Origin: Flavobacteriaceae bacterium
Lineage (GTDB): Bacteria; Bacteroidota; Bacteroidia; Flavobacteriales; Weeksellaceae
Length of the DNA stretch: 8,754 nucleotides
Direction of reading: 5' to 3'
Assembly (NCBI GenBank): GCA_031273305.1
Contig: JAISSC010000029.1
Span: 1 to 8,754, forward strand
The translations under genes were made by a program, and so were the position numbers. This document shows positions 1 to 6,942 of the stretch, piece after piece. The notes beneath the pieces are model-generated. The model worked only from the letters and a program-made list of their open reading frames with translations, made no database searches and was not told where the DNA came from. Positions within the stretch are counted from its first letter, which is position 1. Each line of letters begins with the position of its first letter.

Positions 1-22
1 TATAAGAAAATACTGGTAAGGA

Positions 23-59
23 CGGCATACTTCACTGCGTTCCATTAGCAAAGATGCCG
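23..59. repeat. Inverted repeat downstream of the response-regulator gene
   Basis: CGGCAT (23-28) and ATGCCG (54-59) are perfect 6-bp inverted arms with a 25-base spacer, flanked by GGTA and TACC that could extend the stem after internal loops. No U-tract follows on either strand, so a terminator is not supported. The window edge prevents judging its full extent. Confidence 0.3.
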
Positions 60-72
60 CATTTTATACCTG

Positions 73-97
73 ATAAAGACGTCTAAGTTGGGCGTCT
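73..97 (-). terminator. Weak candidate terminator of the response-regulator gene
   Basis: About 18 bases past the response-regulator stop, minus-strand AGACG and CGTCT form a 5-bp stem (77-81 with 93-97) with an 11-base loop, followed by TTTATC. The stem is short and the U-run poor, so this is only the best candidate in the 114 bases left in the window. Confidence 0.25.
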
Positions 98-114
98 CTA
101 CTACCGAACTCAGG

Positions 115-765
115 TTAAATATAATAATCCGAAACATCTATTATTCCTGCACGAATTGCATATTTGGTAGCCTCATACACGTTGTTTACGTCCAACTTCC
201 GAAAGATGTTTTTGCGATGGGTAATCACCGTATGAAAACTAAGATTGCGGCTTGCAGCGATTTCCTTTGTCATTTTGCCTAAGGCTATCTCTCGTAAGAT
301 TTCCTGTTCCGTAGTAGTAAGGAGATTATCGTTTTTATTGTCGTTTTTGGTATTTGATAATAATTGATTCGTTACATGTGAGCATATAAATCGCTCATTG
401 CGGAAAGCCAAAACAAGTGCCGTATTTATCTCACTCAAAACAGAAGTTTTCAGTACCATGCTGAAAGCCTTGCTGTTAAACATAACTTTTTTAAGGAAAT
501 CGAGGCTCAACTCGTCAGAAAATAATAACCAGTGAACATTTGGGAAACGTGCATTTATATTTAAAAGTTCTTCTACATCATTGAAATCGGATAATGTATA
601 GTCCAGTATAACAAGAGCATCATCACAAGTGGCAAGAAAGGAAATAATAGAACTTTTGCTATCTGCATAAGACAAAATAGCATCCGGTTCATTTTGTTTG
701 ACAAGCATTTCCATCCCTGTGCGAGTGATGTCCTGTTTGTCCATGATAAGTACATTCCTTTTCAT
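115..765 (-). CDS. NarL/LuxR-family response regulator next to sulfate-assimilation genes
   Basis: A 216-residue protein with a receiver domain (about residues 1-120) and a C-terminal LuxR-type helix-turn-helix (about 148-205, with LTTTEQEIL, KEIA and the recognition stretch SFHTVITHRKNIFRKL). The likely phosphoacceptor is Asp55 in LVILDYTLSD, with Ser83 and Lys106 (VLKTS) as the conserved switch residues. The acidic pocket is reduced: where most NarL-type receivers have Asp-Asp, this one has Asp9 followed by Lys10. By family it should bind DNA as a dimer after phosphorylation by a histidine kinase, but no kinase gene is visible here. It is the last complete gene after cysDNH, 188 bases past the cysH stop, and a -7-like element in that gap suggests it can be transcribed alone. 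Control of the sulfur genes is a guess from position. The start chosen is the ATG giving MKRNVLIMD, where the first receiver strand begins. Confidence 0.9.
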   Translation of the reverse strand: MKRNVLIMDKQDITRTGMEMLVKQNEPDAILSYADSKSSIISFLATCDDALVILDYTLSDFNDVEELLNINARFPNVHWLLFSDELSLDFLKKVMFNSKAFSMVLKTSVLSEINTALVLAFRNERFICSHVTNQLLSNTKNDNKNDNLLTTTEQEILREIALGKMTKEIAASRNLSFHTVITHRKNIFRKLDVNNVYEATKYAIRAGIIDVSDYYI

Positions 766-833
766 CTTGTGGGTTGTCTCTTTTGGTTAGGTGATTATAG
801 CCTGTTTATTATAATCCTGTCCGTAATTTTATA

Positions 834-841
834 CAAAAATA
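834..841 (-). promoter_or_regulatory. Candidate Bacteroidota promoter for the response regulator
   Basis: The minus strand reads TATTTTTG, an exact match to the Bacteroidota -7 element TAnnTTTG, about 69 bases before the response-regulator start codon. No clear -33 TTTG lies at the usual distance upstream. The surrounding 766-953 gap is very AT-rich, so a chance match is quite possible. If real, it would separate the regulator from the cysDNH transcript. Confidence 0.35.
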
Positions 842-953
842 AGTCTAATAATTGTAAGTGCTGATAGAAATAATTAATTGAGTGATAAAATGCTGTTAAT
901 TATAACGTCTTTACTGTATTTTGCTATGTAAAAACCGATTCATTATCAATTTT

Positions 954-1655
954 TTATCGTTTATGTAAACCACATTCCTTATGTTCCGGATTTTCCCACC
1001 ACCAGCGTCCGGCTCTGATGTCTTCATCCTCTGCGATGGCTCGTGTGCAGGGTTGGCAGCCAATGCTCGGAAAACCTTTTTTATGTAGTACATTATAAGG
1101 AACCTGATGTTGATTGATGTAATCCCAGACGTCCTGTTCGCTCCAGTGTACCAACGGATTTATCTTAATTAATTTATTGGCTTCGTCCCATTCTATGGCT
1201 TGAACTCCCGTACGGGTTACCGACTGTTCCTGTCTCAGTCCGCATATCCATACATTGAGTTGTGACAGGGAGCGGAGTAGGGGTTCTATTTTCCGTATCT
1301 GGCAACAGCTTTTGCGTTTTTCTATGGATTCGTAAAAGGAATTGACACCGTTCTCCTTAACGTATTTCTCTACTGATTGATTATTAGGAAAATAGACGTC
1401 AATTTTTATATTGTACTTCATATTCGTTTTATCTATAAGCGAATAAGTTTCAGGGAACAATCGACCTGTGTCTATTGTAAATATACGGGCTGTGGGAGAT
1501 ATTTTCAATATCATATCGGTCAACACCTGATCCTCAAGCCCCAAACTCGAAGCCAAAGCAATTCTATCGTCGTATTCTTTAAGAAAATAGGCGATGATTT
1601 CTTCCGCAGATTTATGGTTAAATCGTTCGTTTAGTTCTTCAATGTTCTTTTCCAT
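954..1655 (-). CDS. cysH: Assimilatory adenylylsulfate (APS) reductase, [4Fe-4S] type
   Basis: A 233-residue member of the CysH (PAPS reductase) family that reduces activated sulfate to sulfite in the cytoplasm with thioredoxin or a similar donor. Visible motifs are the nucleotide-binding SSLGLEDQ (36-43), DTGRLFPET (62-70), the arginine-containing GLRQEQSVTR (139-148) and the C-terminal ECGLH with catalytic Cys228. It also has Cys117-Cys118 and Cys200-x-x-Cys203, the four ligands that mark iron-sulfur APS reductases and are missing in PAPS reductases such as E. coli CysH. This assigns APS as the substrate and fits the lack of an APS kinase gene nearby. It begins 18 bases after the cysN stop, so the two are surely cotranscribed. 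Automatic naming may call it PAPS reductase. Confidence 0.93.
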   Translation of the reverse strand: MEKNIEELNERFNHKSAEEIIAYFLKEYDDRIALASSLGLEDQVLTDMILKISPTARIFTIDTGRLFPETYSLIDKTNMKYNIKIDVYFPNNQSVEKYVKENGVNSFYESIEKRKSCCQIRKIEPLLRSLSQLNVWICGLRQEQSVTRTGVQAIEWDEANKLIKINPLVHWSEQDVWDYINQHQVPYNVLHKKGFPSIGCQPCTRAIAEDEDIRAGRWWWENPEHKECGLHKR

Positions 1656-1673
1656 ATCATCTATCTTATCTTA

Positions 1674-2963
1674 TTAAATGCTAAAGGTTTGGTCTGCCAA
1701 TGACTCTACTATCATTCCTGCTCCTACTGTTTCATGAGTGGCTTCCTCAATGAGGATCAAGCTGCCTGTAATGCGGTTTTGCGAATAAAAATCGTATTTA
1801 AGAGGCTTGGAAGTTTTAATGTTTATATGTGCAATATCATTCATCTTCACTACTTTATCGTCCTTAATATTCTCTAACGTATTAATATTCACTTTAAAAT
1901 ATACCTCTTTCACGATTCCGAAAACCTCATCGGTGGCGTGTTTGATAATATATTTTCCTCCGCTGCTCAAAGGTCTTGGATTTAGCCAGCAGATCAGTAA
2001 GGAAATATCGGCACTGATATGAGGCAGGTTATCGCTTTTCACAATCATATCGCCCCGACTAATATCTACGTCGTCTGTCAGGCGGATGGCTACTGATTGC
2101 GGTGCGAAAGCCTCTTCCAATGGTTTGTCGGCTTCGTCTATGGCGGCTATTGTTGACTCGGTGCGGGAAGGTAGCACGGTAATTTTATCTCCAACCTTGA
2201 ACCTGCCACCGGCAATTCTTCCTGCATAAGCCCGATAATCATGAAATTCGTCTGTTTGTGGACGTATTACGTATTGTACCGGAAAGCGTGCAGGCAATTC
2301 ATCAATATTAATCCTTACGGGAACGGTTTCTAACAAATGTAGCAGGGTAGCATCCCTGTACCAGCTCATGTTTTCTGAGGGTTTTACTACATTGTCTCCG
2401 TCACGTGCTGAAATAGGGATAAAATAAACGTTTTTCAGCTGTAATTTTTTGATGATGTCCTGATATTCTTCTTTAATTTTATTGTATATCTCTTCCGAGA
2501 AATCAACCAAATCCATCTTGTTTATGGCAACTATTATAGTAGAAATTTGCAAAAGCGATGCAATATAGGAATGTCGTTTAGTCTGTTCGATAATACCGTT
2601 TCGGGCATCTACGAGGATAATTGCCACATCGGAAGTAGAGGCTCCGGTAACCATGTTCCGGGTATATTCTATATGCCCAGGAGTGTCTGCAATGATAAAT
2701 TTCCGTTTAGGGGTGGCAAAATACCTGTATGCCACATCTATCGTGATGCCTTGTTCTCTCTCTGCCCGAAGTCCGTCGGTAAGCAGGGCTAAGTCTACTT
2801 CCTCGTTTCCCATGCGTTCGCTTGCTGCTTTTACGGCTTCAAGTTGATCCTCAAAGATAGATTTGCTGTCGTATAACAGGCGACCTATCAAAGTACTCTT
2901 TCCGTCGTCTACACTTCCTGCGGTGCTAAAGCGCAGCAATTCCATATCTAAATATCCGCTCAT
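1674..2963 (-). CDS. cysN: Sulfate adenylyltransferase, GTPase subunit
   Basis: A 429-residue EF-Tu-like GTPase that couples GTP hydrolysis to APS synthesis by CysD. The G motifs are intact: P-loop GSVDDGKST (16-24), switch I with EREQGITID (68-76), DTPGH (93-97), NKMD (148-151) and SARD (185-188). These are followed by two beta-barrel domains (about 225-429). There is no C-terminal APS kinase extension, so it is CysN and not a CysNC fusion. It is somewhat shorter than the E. coli protein, mostly because of a short N-terminus. The ATG giving MSGYLDMELLRFSTAG is the natural start; Met7 is an alternative. It follows cysD by 93 bases, wider than the overlap common in enterobacteria, with no recognisable promoter in the gap. 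Confidence 0.96.
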   Translation of the reverse strand: MSGYLDMELLRFSTAGSVDDGKSTLIGRLLYDSKSIFEDQLEAVKAASERMGNEEVDLALLTDGLRAEREQGITIDVAYRYFATPKRKFIIADTPGHIEYTRNMVTGASTSDVAIILVDARNGIIEQTKRHSYIASLLQISTIIVAINKMDLVDFSEEIYNKIKEEYQDIIKKLQLKNVYFIPISARDGDNVVKPSENMSWYRDATLLHLLETVPVRINIDELPARFPVQYVIRPQTDEFHDYRAYAGRIAGGRFKVGDKITVLPSRTESTIAAIDEADKPLEEAFAPQSVAIRLTDDVDISRGDMIVKSDNLPHISADISLLICWLNPRPLSSGGKYIIKHATDEVFGIVKEVYFKVNINTLENIKDDKVVKMNDIAHINIKTSKPLKYDFYSQNRITGSLILIEEATHETVGAGMIVESLADQTFSI

Positions 2964-3056
2964 ATTTTCTTGTTTACTTTGTAATAATTTTTTTGTTCAA
3001 TAAACTTATTTACTCAATTTCCTTATGTTTTATCTTTCACTACTTACTTCTGATCT

Positions 3057-3959
3057 TTAAAAATAACCTGCTTTCTTACGGTCTTCCATAGCAGCTTCCG
3101 AGCGTTTGTCATCGGCTCTGCCTCCGCGTTCGGTGATGCGTGAAGAAGCAATTTCATCAATAATGTTTTCCACCGTGTTTGCTTCGGAGATTGTCAGTCC
3201 GGTGCAGGAAATGTCACCGATAGTACGGCATCGTACTCGTTTTATCTCAACCTTTTCATTAGGTCTTAATTTCATAAACGGATAAGCTGCCAGCCAAACT
3301 CCCTCCCGTAGAAAGACTTCTCTCTCGTGTGTGTAATACAGGCTCGGAAGGGGAATATTTTCTAAAAGAATGTATTGCCATACGTCCATTTCCGTCCAGT
3401 TGCTTAAAGGAAATATGCGGAAATGTTCCCCCTGATTTTTCTTCCCGTTGAATATGTTCCACAGTTCGGGGCGTTGGTTTTTAGGGTCCCATTGTCCAAA
3501 TTCATCTCTGTGGGAAAAAAAACGTTCTTTTGCTCTGGCTTTTTCTTCATCGCGACGAGCACCGCCAAGTGCCGCATCGAATTTATTTTTTTCCAGAGAA
3601 TCAAGAAGCGTGGTGGTTTGCAGTTTGTTACGACTGGCGTTATAACCTTGTTCCTCTACAACTCTTCCGCTGTTGATGGATTCCTGTACCGAGCCTACGA
3701 TTAGTTTCACTTTCAGGCGTTTGACCAATTCATCTCTAAAGGTAATGGTCTCTTCAAAATTGTGTCCCGTATCTATATGTAAAAAGGGGAAAGGAATAGC
3801 AGCAGGATAAAAAGCCTTATAAGCCAGATGCGCCATCACGATAGAATCTTTTCCTCCGGAAAATAATAATACCGGCTTTTCAAATTGAGCGGTAACCTCC
3901 CTCAATATATAGATTGATTCGGATTCCAGTTCCCTTAGATGAGTCAGTTTGTTGCTCAT
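3057..3959 (-). CDS. cysD: Sulfate adenylyltransferase, catalytic subunit
   Basis: A 300-residue PP-loop enzyme, full length for the family, that makes adenylylsulfate (APS) and pyrophosphate from ATP and sulfate together with CysN. The PP-loop SGGKDS is at 34-39, DTGHNFEET at 63-71, the family block GGARRDEEKARAKER at 132-146, and the C-terminus has the typical RITERGGRADDKRSE run (274-288). It is the first gene of the cysD-cysN-cysH unit and is preceded by a consensus promoter about 65 bases upstream. Its leader is too short and lacks the ATG and cysteine codons needed for the attenuator seen before the porin gene, so the two operons are probably controlled differently. Confidence 0.97.
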   Translation of the reverse strand: MSNKLTHLRELESESIYILREVTAQFEKPVLLFSGGKDSIVMAHLAYKAFYPAAIPFPFLHIDTGHNFEETITFRDELVKRLKVKLIVGSVQESINSGRVVEEQGYNASRNKLQTTTLLDSLEKNKFDAALGGARRDEEKARAKERFFSHRDEFGQWDPKNQRPELWNIFNGKKNQGEHFRIFPLSNWTEMDVWQYILLENIPLPSLYYTHEREVFLREGVWLAAYPFMKLRPNEKVEIKRVRCRTIGDISCTGLTISEANTVENIIDEIASSRITERGGRADDKRSEAAMEDRKKAGYF

Positions 3960-4024
3960 ATTAATGTTGTATGTATTTTTTAATTATTCTATTCTGTTAT
4001 TCTTTGTTGAGTTGATTATTTATA

Positions 4025-4057
4025 CAAAGTTAATATTTTTAAACTTTAGGAAATCAA
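4025..4057 (-). promoter_or_regulatory. Promoter of the cysD-cysN-cysH operon
   Basis: The minus strand has TAACTTTG (4025-4032), an exact match to the Bacteroidota -7 consensus TAnnTTTG, with GTTG (4055-4058) upstream after a spacer of about 22 bases as a plausible -33 element. Transcription would start near 4017, giving a leader of about 58 bases. It lies in the 182-base gap after the PstA-like gene, so cysDNH can be expressed separately from the transporter genes. No strong intrinsic terminator is visible between the PstA stop and this site, so read-through is also possible. Confidence 0.55.
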
Positions 4058-4141
4058 CCAATTCTATTTGTTTGATATGAAATTGCCTTTAAAGATTGAT
4101 TAACACCCATATAAGATAAAATATTTTAATTCATCCATTCC

Positions 4142-4984
4142 TTATGATATTTTATTTCTGGAAAAGCGGGCAGTTATCAATCGTCCACTGATGCTGATAA
4201 TCAATATGATAAATGTTAAAAGCAGGGCTGCTGCATAGGCTCGTTCTCTTACTTCGGGAATGGGACTGCTCAATTGGAAAAATACTGACAAGGGCAGGGT
4301 AGCAGCGGGTTGACTTAGTGAGGTCGGGATGCTGTCCGTGAATCCCGCAGTAAACATTACCGCAGCTGCATCTCCGATAGCCCGTCCGATAGACAACAGG
4401 GCTGCCGTAACTATTCCGGGAGCGATTTGGCGGAGAATAACTTTTCCGGTCTCTAATTTTGTTGCACCCAGAGAGTAGGTTGCATCGAGCAAGTCTTTGG
4501 AAATGGAATTTGCTACTTCATCCATCGAACGAATGAAAATGGGGATAATAAGAAAGGTTACAACGATAATTCCTCCGAGCAAGGAAGTCCTCAACCCGAA
4601 AAATATCATAATTGTAAACCCGAAAGCTCCGTATACGATGGAGGGTATCCCGAAAAGAACATCGAAGGAGAGACGAGTAAAATAGGCGAGTTTCGAGTTC
4701 TTTTTTAAGTAAATATTAATGTAAAAAACAATAGGAATGCTTATCAACAAGCCCAGCAGTGTGGAACCTCCGACGATGTATAGAGAACCCACTATCGCAT
4801 TTAGGATTCCGCCGTCTTTTCCCAGATAAAATCCTCCTCCCGGAAGTTTGGTGATCATATCCCAGCTCATGGCATCAAATCCGTTTTTGATAATTGTCCA
4901 TAGGATACTGGCAAAAAAAGCCACTACAAACAAGGTGGATAACAGCATGAGAAAGTTGAAAAGTTTTTGTTCTATAAATTTCAT
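4142..4984 (-). CDS. pstA: PstA-like ABC transporter permease, probable sulfate/oxyanion uptake
   Basis: A 280-residue inner-membrane permease with about six hydrophobic segments (near 11-32, 65-90, 108-130, 134-152, 188-212 and 248-268). The cytoplasmic coupling loop is clear: DLLDATYSLGATKLETGKVILRQ (164-186), followed by GRAIGDAAAV (200-209). PstA proteins usually have GET in that last motif; here it is GDA. By family it should pair with the PstC-like subunit from the gene before it. In phosphate operons the next gene is the ATPase pstB, but here the next gene is cysD. Its place between a cysteine-leader operon start and cysDNH argues for sulfate as the substrate; phosphate cannot be excluded from this protein alone. 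Confidence 0.88.
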   Translation of the reverse strand: MKFIEQKLFNFLMLLSTLFVVAFFASILWTIIKNGFDAMSWDMITKLPGGGFYLGKDGGILNAIVGSLYIVGGSTLLGLLISIPIVFYINIYLKKNSKLAYFTRLSFDVLFGIPSIVYGAFGFTIMIFFGLRTSLLGGIIVVTFLIIPIFIRSMDEVANSISKDLLDATYSLGATKLETGKVILRQIAPGIVTAALLSIGRAIGDAAAVMFTAGFTDSIPTSLSQPAATLPLSVFFQLSSPIPEVRERAYAAALLLTFIILIISISGRLITARFSRNKIS

Positions 4985-5028
4985 TATTCTATATTTATAA
5001 TTCTTGATTTATCTGGTTATGGTCAGGT

Positions 5029-5940
5029 TTATACTTTATAGCTCTTCTTTATCTGATGCAATATTAAACGGGATATTGTATTGAACACAAGTATGATAAC
5101 AAACAGAATCAGGGCTGCGAACATCAATGCCGACTCGTATAGGGGGAGTGAAAGCATTTCTCCGTAATTGTTTGCAATAAGGGCAGAAAGCGGGTAGCAT
5201 CCCTCAAAAAGAGATTTTGGAATGTTGATCACGTTTCCGCAAACCATCAATACTGCCAGCGTTTCACCGAAGGCTCTGGATATTGCCAACACTAAGGCTG
5301 CAATAATTCCGGGTAAGGCTTTGCGCACCACTACCTTGCGGGAGGTTTGCCAGCGGGTAGCTCCTAAAGATGCCGAAGCATCCCGAAAATCTTTGGGAAC
5401 TGTGGAGAATATTTCCACAAAAAGGCTGACCAACAAAGGGACTATCATCACGCTGAGAACAATTCCTCCTGCCAGAACCGTGTAGCCGTTGGTGTAATCT
5501 ACAAATCTAGGTCCCAGAGAGTCGGAAATCCAGGGTACGATAATCAAAGTTCCCCAAAGTCCATAAACCACCGGAGGGATTCCTGCCAGTATATCCAACA
5601 CCGGAAAAATAACTTTTTTTACCCAGGATTTGGCGTTTTCCGTAATATACAACGCCGTAAGCAAGGATATGGGCAAAGCGATGATTACCGAAAGAACCGT
5701 AACGTAAACGGAACCTATGATAAAAGAATAAAATCCGAATTTACCGTTTAATGGCTCCCATTGGGAATCGGATACTAAATCCCATACGGAATGAGTATTT
5801 AAAATGGTGGTCGATTTTGAAAACAAACCGTACCCCATAGCTACGATAATGAGCAATGAGAATACGGTTAGCAATGACATGGATTTACTTGCTATTTTGT
5901 CTTTAAAAATTCTGTATTCAAGCAAATTTTTTGATACCAT
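5029..5940 (-). CDS. pstC: PstC-like ABC transporter permease, probable sulfate/oxyanion uptake
   Basis: A 303-residue inner-membrane permease with about six hydrophobic segments, the first near 22-40 and the last near 270-292. The periplasmic region after the first segment contains SQWEPLNGKFGFYSFIIGS, typical of PstC. The coupling loop reads DFRDASASLGATRWQTSRKVVVRKALPG (184-211), followed by SRAFGETLAV (221-230), so the conserved arginine and glutamate of this family are kept. It starts 19 bases after the binding-protein stop and ends 44 bases before the PstA-like start, consistent with one transcript. Family homology supports an oxyanion permease; sulfate rather than phosphate is inferred from the neighbours and the leader peptide. 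Confidence 0.9.
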   Translation of the reverse strand: MVSKNLLEYRIFKDKIASKSMSLLTVFSLLIIVAMGYGLFSKSTTILNTHSVWDLVSDSQWEPLNGKFGFYSFIIGSVYVTVLSVIIALPISLLTALYITENAKSWVKKVIFPVLDILAGIPPVVYGLWGTLIIVPWISDSLGPRFVDYTNGYTVLAGGIVLSVMIVPLLVSLFVEIFSTVPKDFRDASASLGATRWQTSRKVVVRKALPGIIAALVLAISRAFGETLAVLMVCGNVINIPKSLFEGCYPLSALIANNYGEMLSLPLYESALMFAALILFVIILVFNTISRLILHQIKKSYKV

Positions 5941-5959
5941 ATATTTCTTCCGGCTTATT

Positions 5960-6919
5960 TTATTTTATCTTATCTGCATTTTCATTCAGTTTTTCTCCCG
6001 GCAGGTTGATGTAGCCGGCTTCACTGACATATTTTTGTCCATCGGTCAGGATAAAGTTTAAGAAAGCGATAACCTCAGGTTTAGTCGGTTTTCCTTTAGT
6101 AACCAAATATAGATCGCGTGCCAGTGGCGATTTGTATTTCCCGTCGATGATGGCCTGAGTAAGAGAATGTGAATCCTGATAGAAATCTTCGTCAGGGTCT
6201 ATCTTTCCGTTCTCGTTGAAATCAATAGGAATAATAGCAAGATTCTCAAAAGGTTTTTTTGTGTTTTGGTCATACGCATAGGCGATGTTATTATAACCGA
6301 TACCTACTTTATCTTTTTGCACTGCGCCTGATACTCCTGGGTCTCCATATACGGCAGTAGCTTTCAGGTTTTCTTGTTTTTTATCGAACCATTTGGCAAA
6401 AGTTTCCGCCGCACCGCAAGCATCGGATCGGGTAAATACATGCACCGGAACAGTACTGCTGCTGCCCAATACCTGCCCCCATGTGGTTAGCCTGCTGCTC
6501 CATAATTTTTCGGCAATATCTTTTTTTAATCCTATCTTACGGATGTTGGCAATCTCCGGATTATTGGAGTTGACGGTCGGCACAACGGCATCTTTAACCA
6601 CAGCATAACCAACGGCTCCTTTTTTCTCTTCCTCCGGATAGATTTCTCTGGATACCATACCCAAATCGACCACACCGGAAAGCACATCGGTCATTCCTTT
6701 ACCTGCACCGCCGCCCGATACGTCGATTTTTACGTTGGGATGAAGTTTCCTGAACTCTTCTACCCACTTCACCACCATAGGATATAGAGCAAATGCGCCT
6801 GATAATTGTATTTCCCCGCTCAGGGTATCTCCGGCGACAGCCGTATCTGTCTTGTTATCTTTGGAACATGAGGAAAACAAGGCTAAAATACTTAATAGTA
6901 AAATAAGATTTTTTTTCAT
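5960..6919 (-). CDS. pstS: PstS-like oxyanion-binding lipoprotein with an EF-hand-type loop
   Basis: A 319-residue type II periplasmic binding protein of the PstS-like superfamily. Residues 1-17 form a lipoprotein signal ending at Cys18 (LALFSSC), so it is probably membrane-anchored. Binding-site-like segments are SGAFALYP (40-47), SGGGAGKGM (68-76), VDLGMVSREI (84-93) and TRSDACGAAETF (163-174). Relative to classical phosphate PstS, the RxxxSGT anion loop has become RSDACGAA, and the position of the phosphate-contacting Asp in the SD motif is Ser90-Arg91. Residues 233-244 (DFNENGKIDPDE) match an EF-hand calcium loop: D1, N3, N5, G6, I8, D9, E12. The gene starts 23 bases after the porin stop and 19 bases before the PstC-like start. 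It should deliver the anion to the two permeases; sulfate is favoured by context. I recall similar SDACGAAE proteins being annotated as phosphate-binding, so specificity needs testing. Confidence 0.88.
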   Translation of the reverse strand: MKKNLILLLSILALFSSCSKDNKTDTAVAGDTLSGEIQLSGAFALYPMVVKWVEEFRKLHPNVKIDVSGGGAGKGMTDVLSGVVDLGMVSREIYPEEEKKGAVGYAVVKDAVVPTVNSNNPEIANIRKIGLKKDIAEKLWSSRLTTWGQVLGSSSTVPVHVFTRSDACGAAETFAKWFDKKQENLKATAVYGDPGVSGAVQKDKVGIGYNNIAYAYDQNTKKPFENLAIIPIDFNENGKIDPDEDFYQDSHSLTQAIIDGKYKSPLARDLYLVTKGKPTKPEVIAFLNFILTDGQKYVSEAGYINLPGEKLNENADKIK

Positions 6920-6942
6920 TGTATAGATTTAATAATATTTAA

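Noticed and set aside
1..45. Minus-strand frame starting at ATG 43-45 (MERSEVCRPYQYFLI) that stays open to the window edge, and an overlapping one starting MPSLPVFSY.
   Set aside because: Only 15 or fewer codons are visible, the two frames compete, and neither resembles a known N-terminus. A gene may begin here but cannot be supported.
88..282. Plus-strand 64-codon frame overlapping the end of the response regulator.
   Set aside because: It is antisense to the conserved LuxR helix-turn-helix and shows no family features of its own.
2964..3056. Extra small gene or promoter in the 93-base cysD-cysN gap.
   Set aside because: The gap is AT-rich with no ATG-initiated frame of note and no TAnnTTTG match.
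4142..6919. Canonical phosphate operon (pstSCAB-phoU).
   Set aside because: pstB and phoU are absent after pstA, no Pho-box-like repeat was seen, and the flanking genes and leader concern sulfur and cysteine. Phosphate transport is still possible but is not the favoured call.
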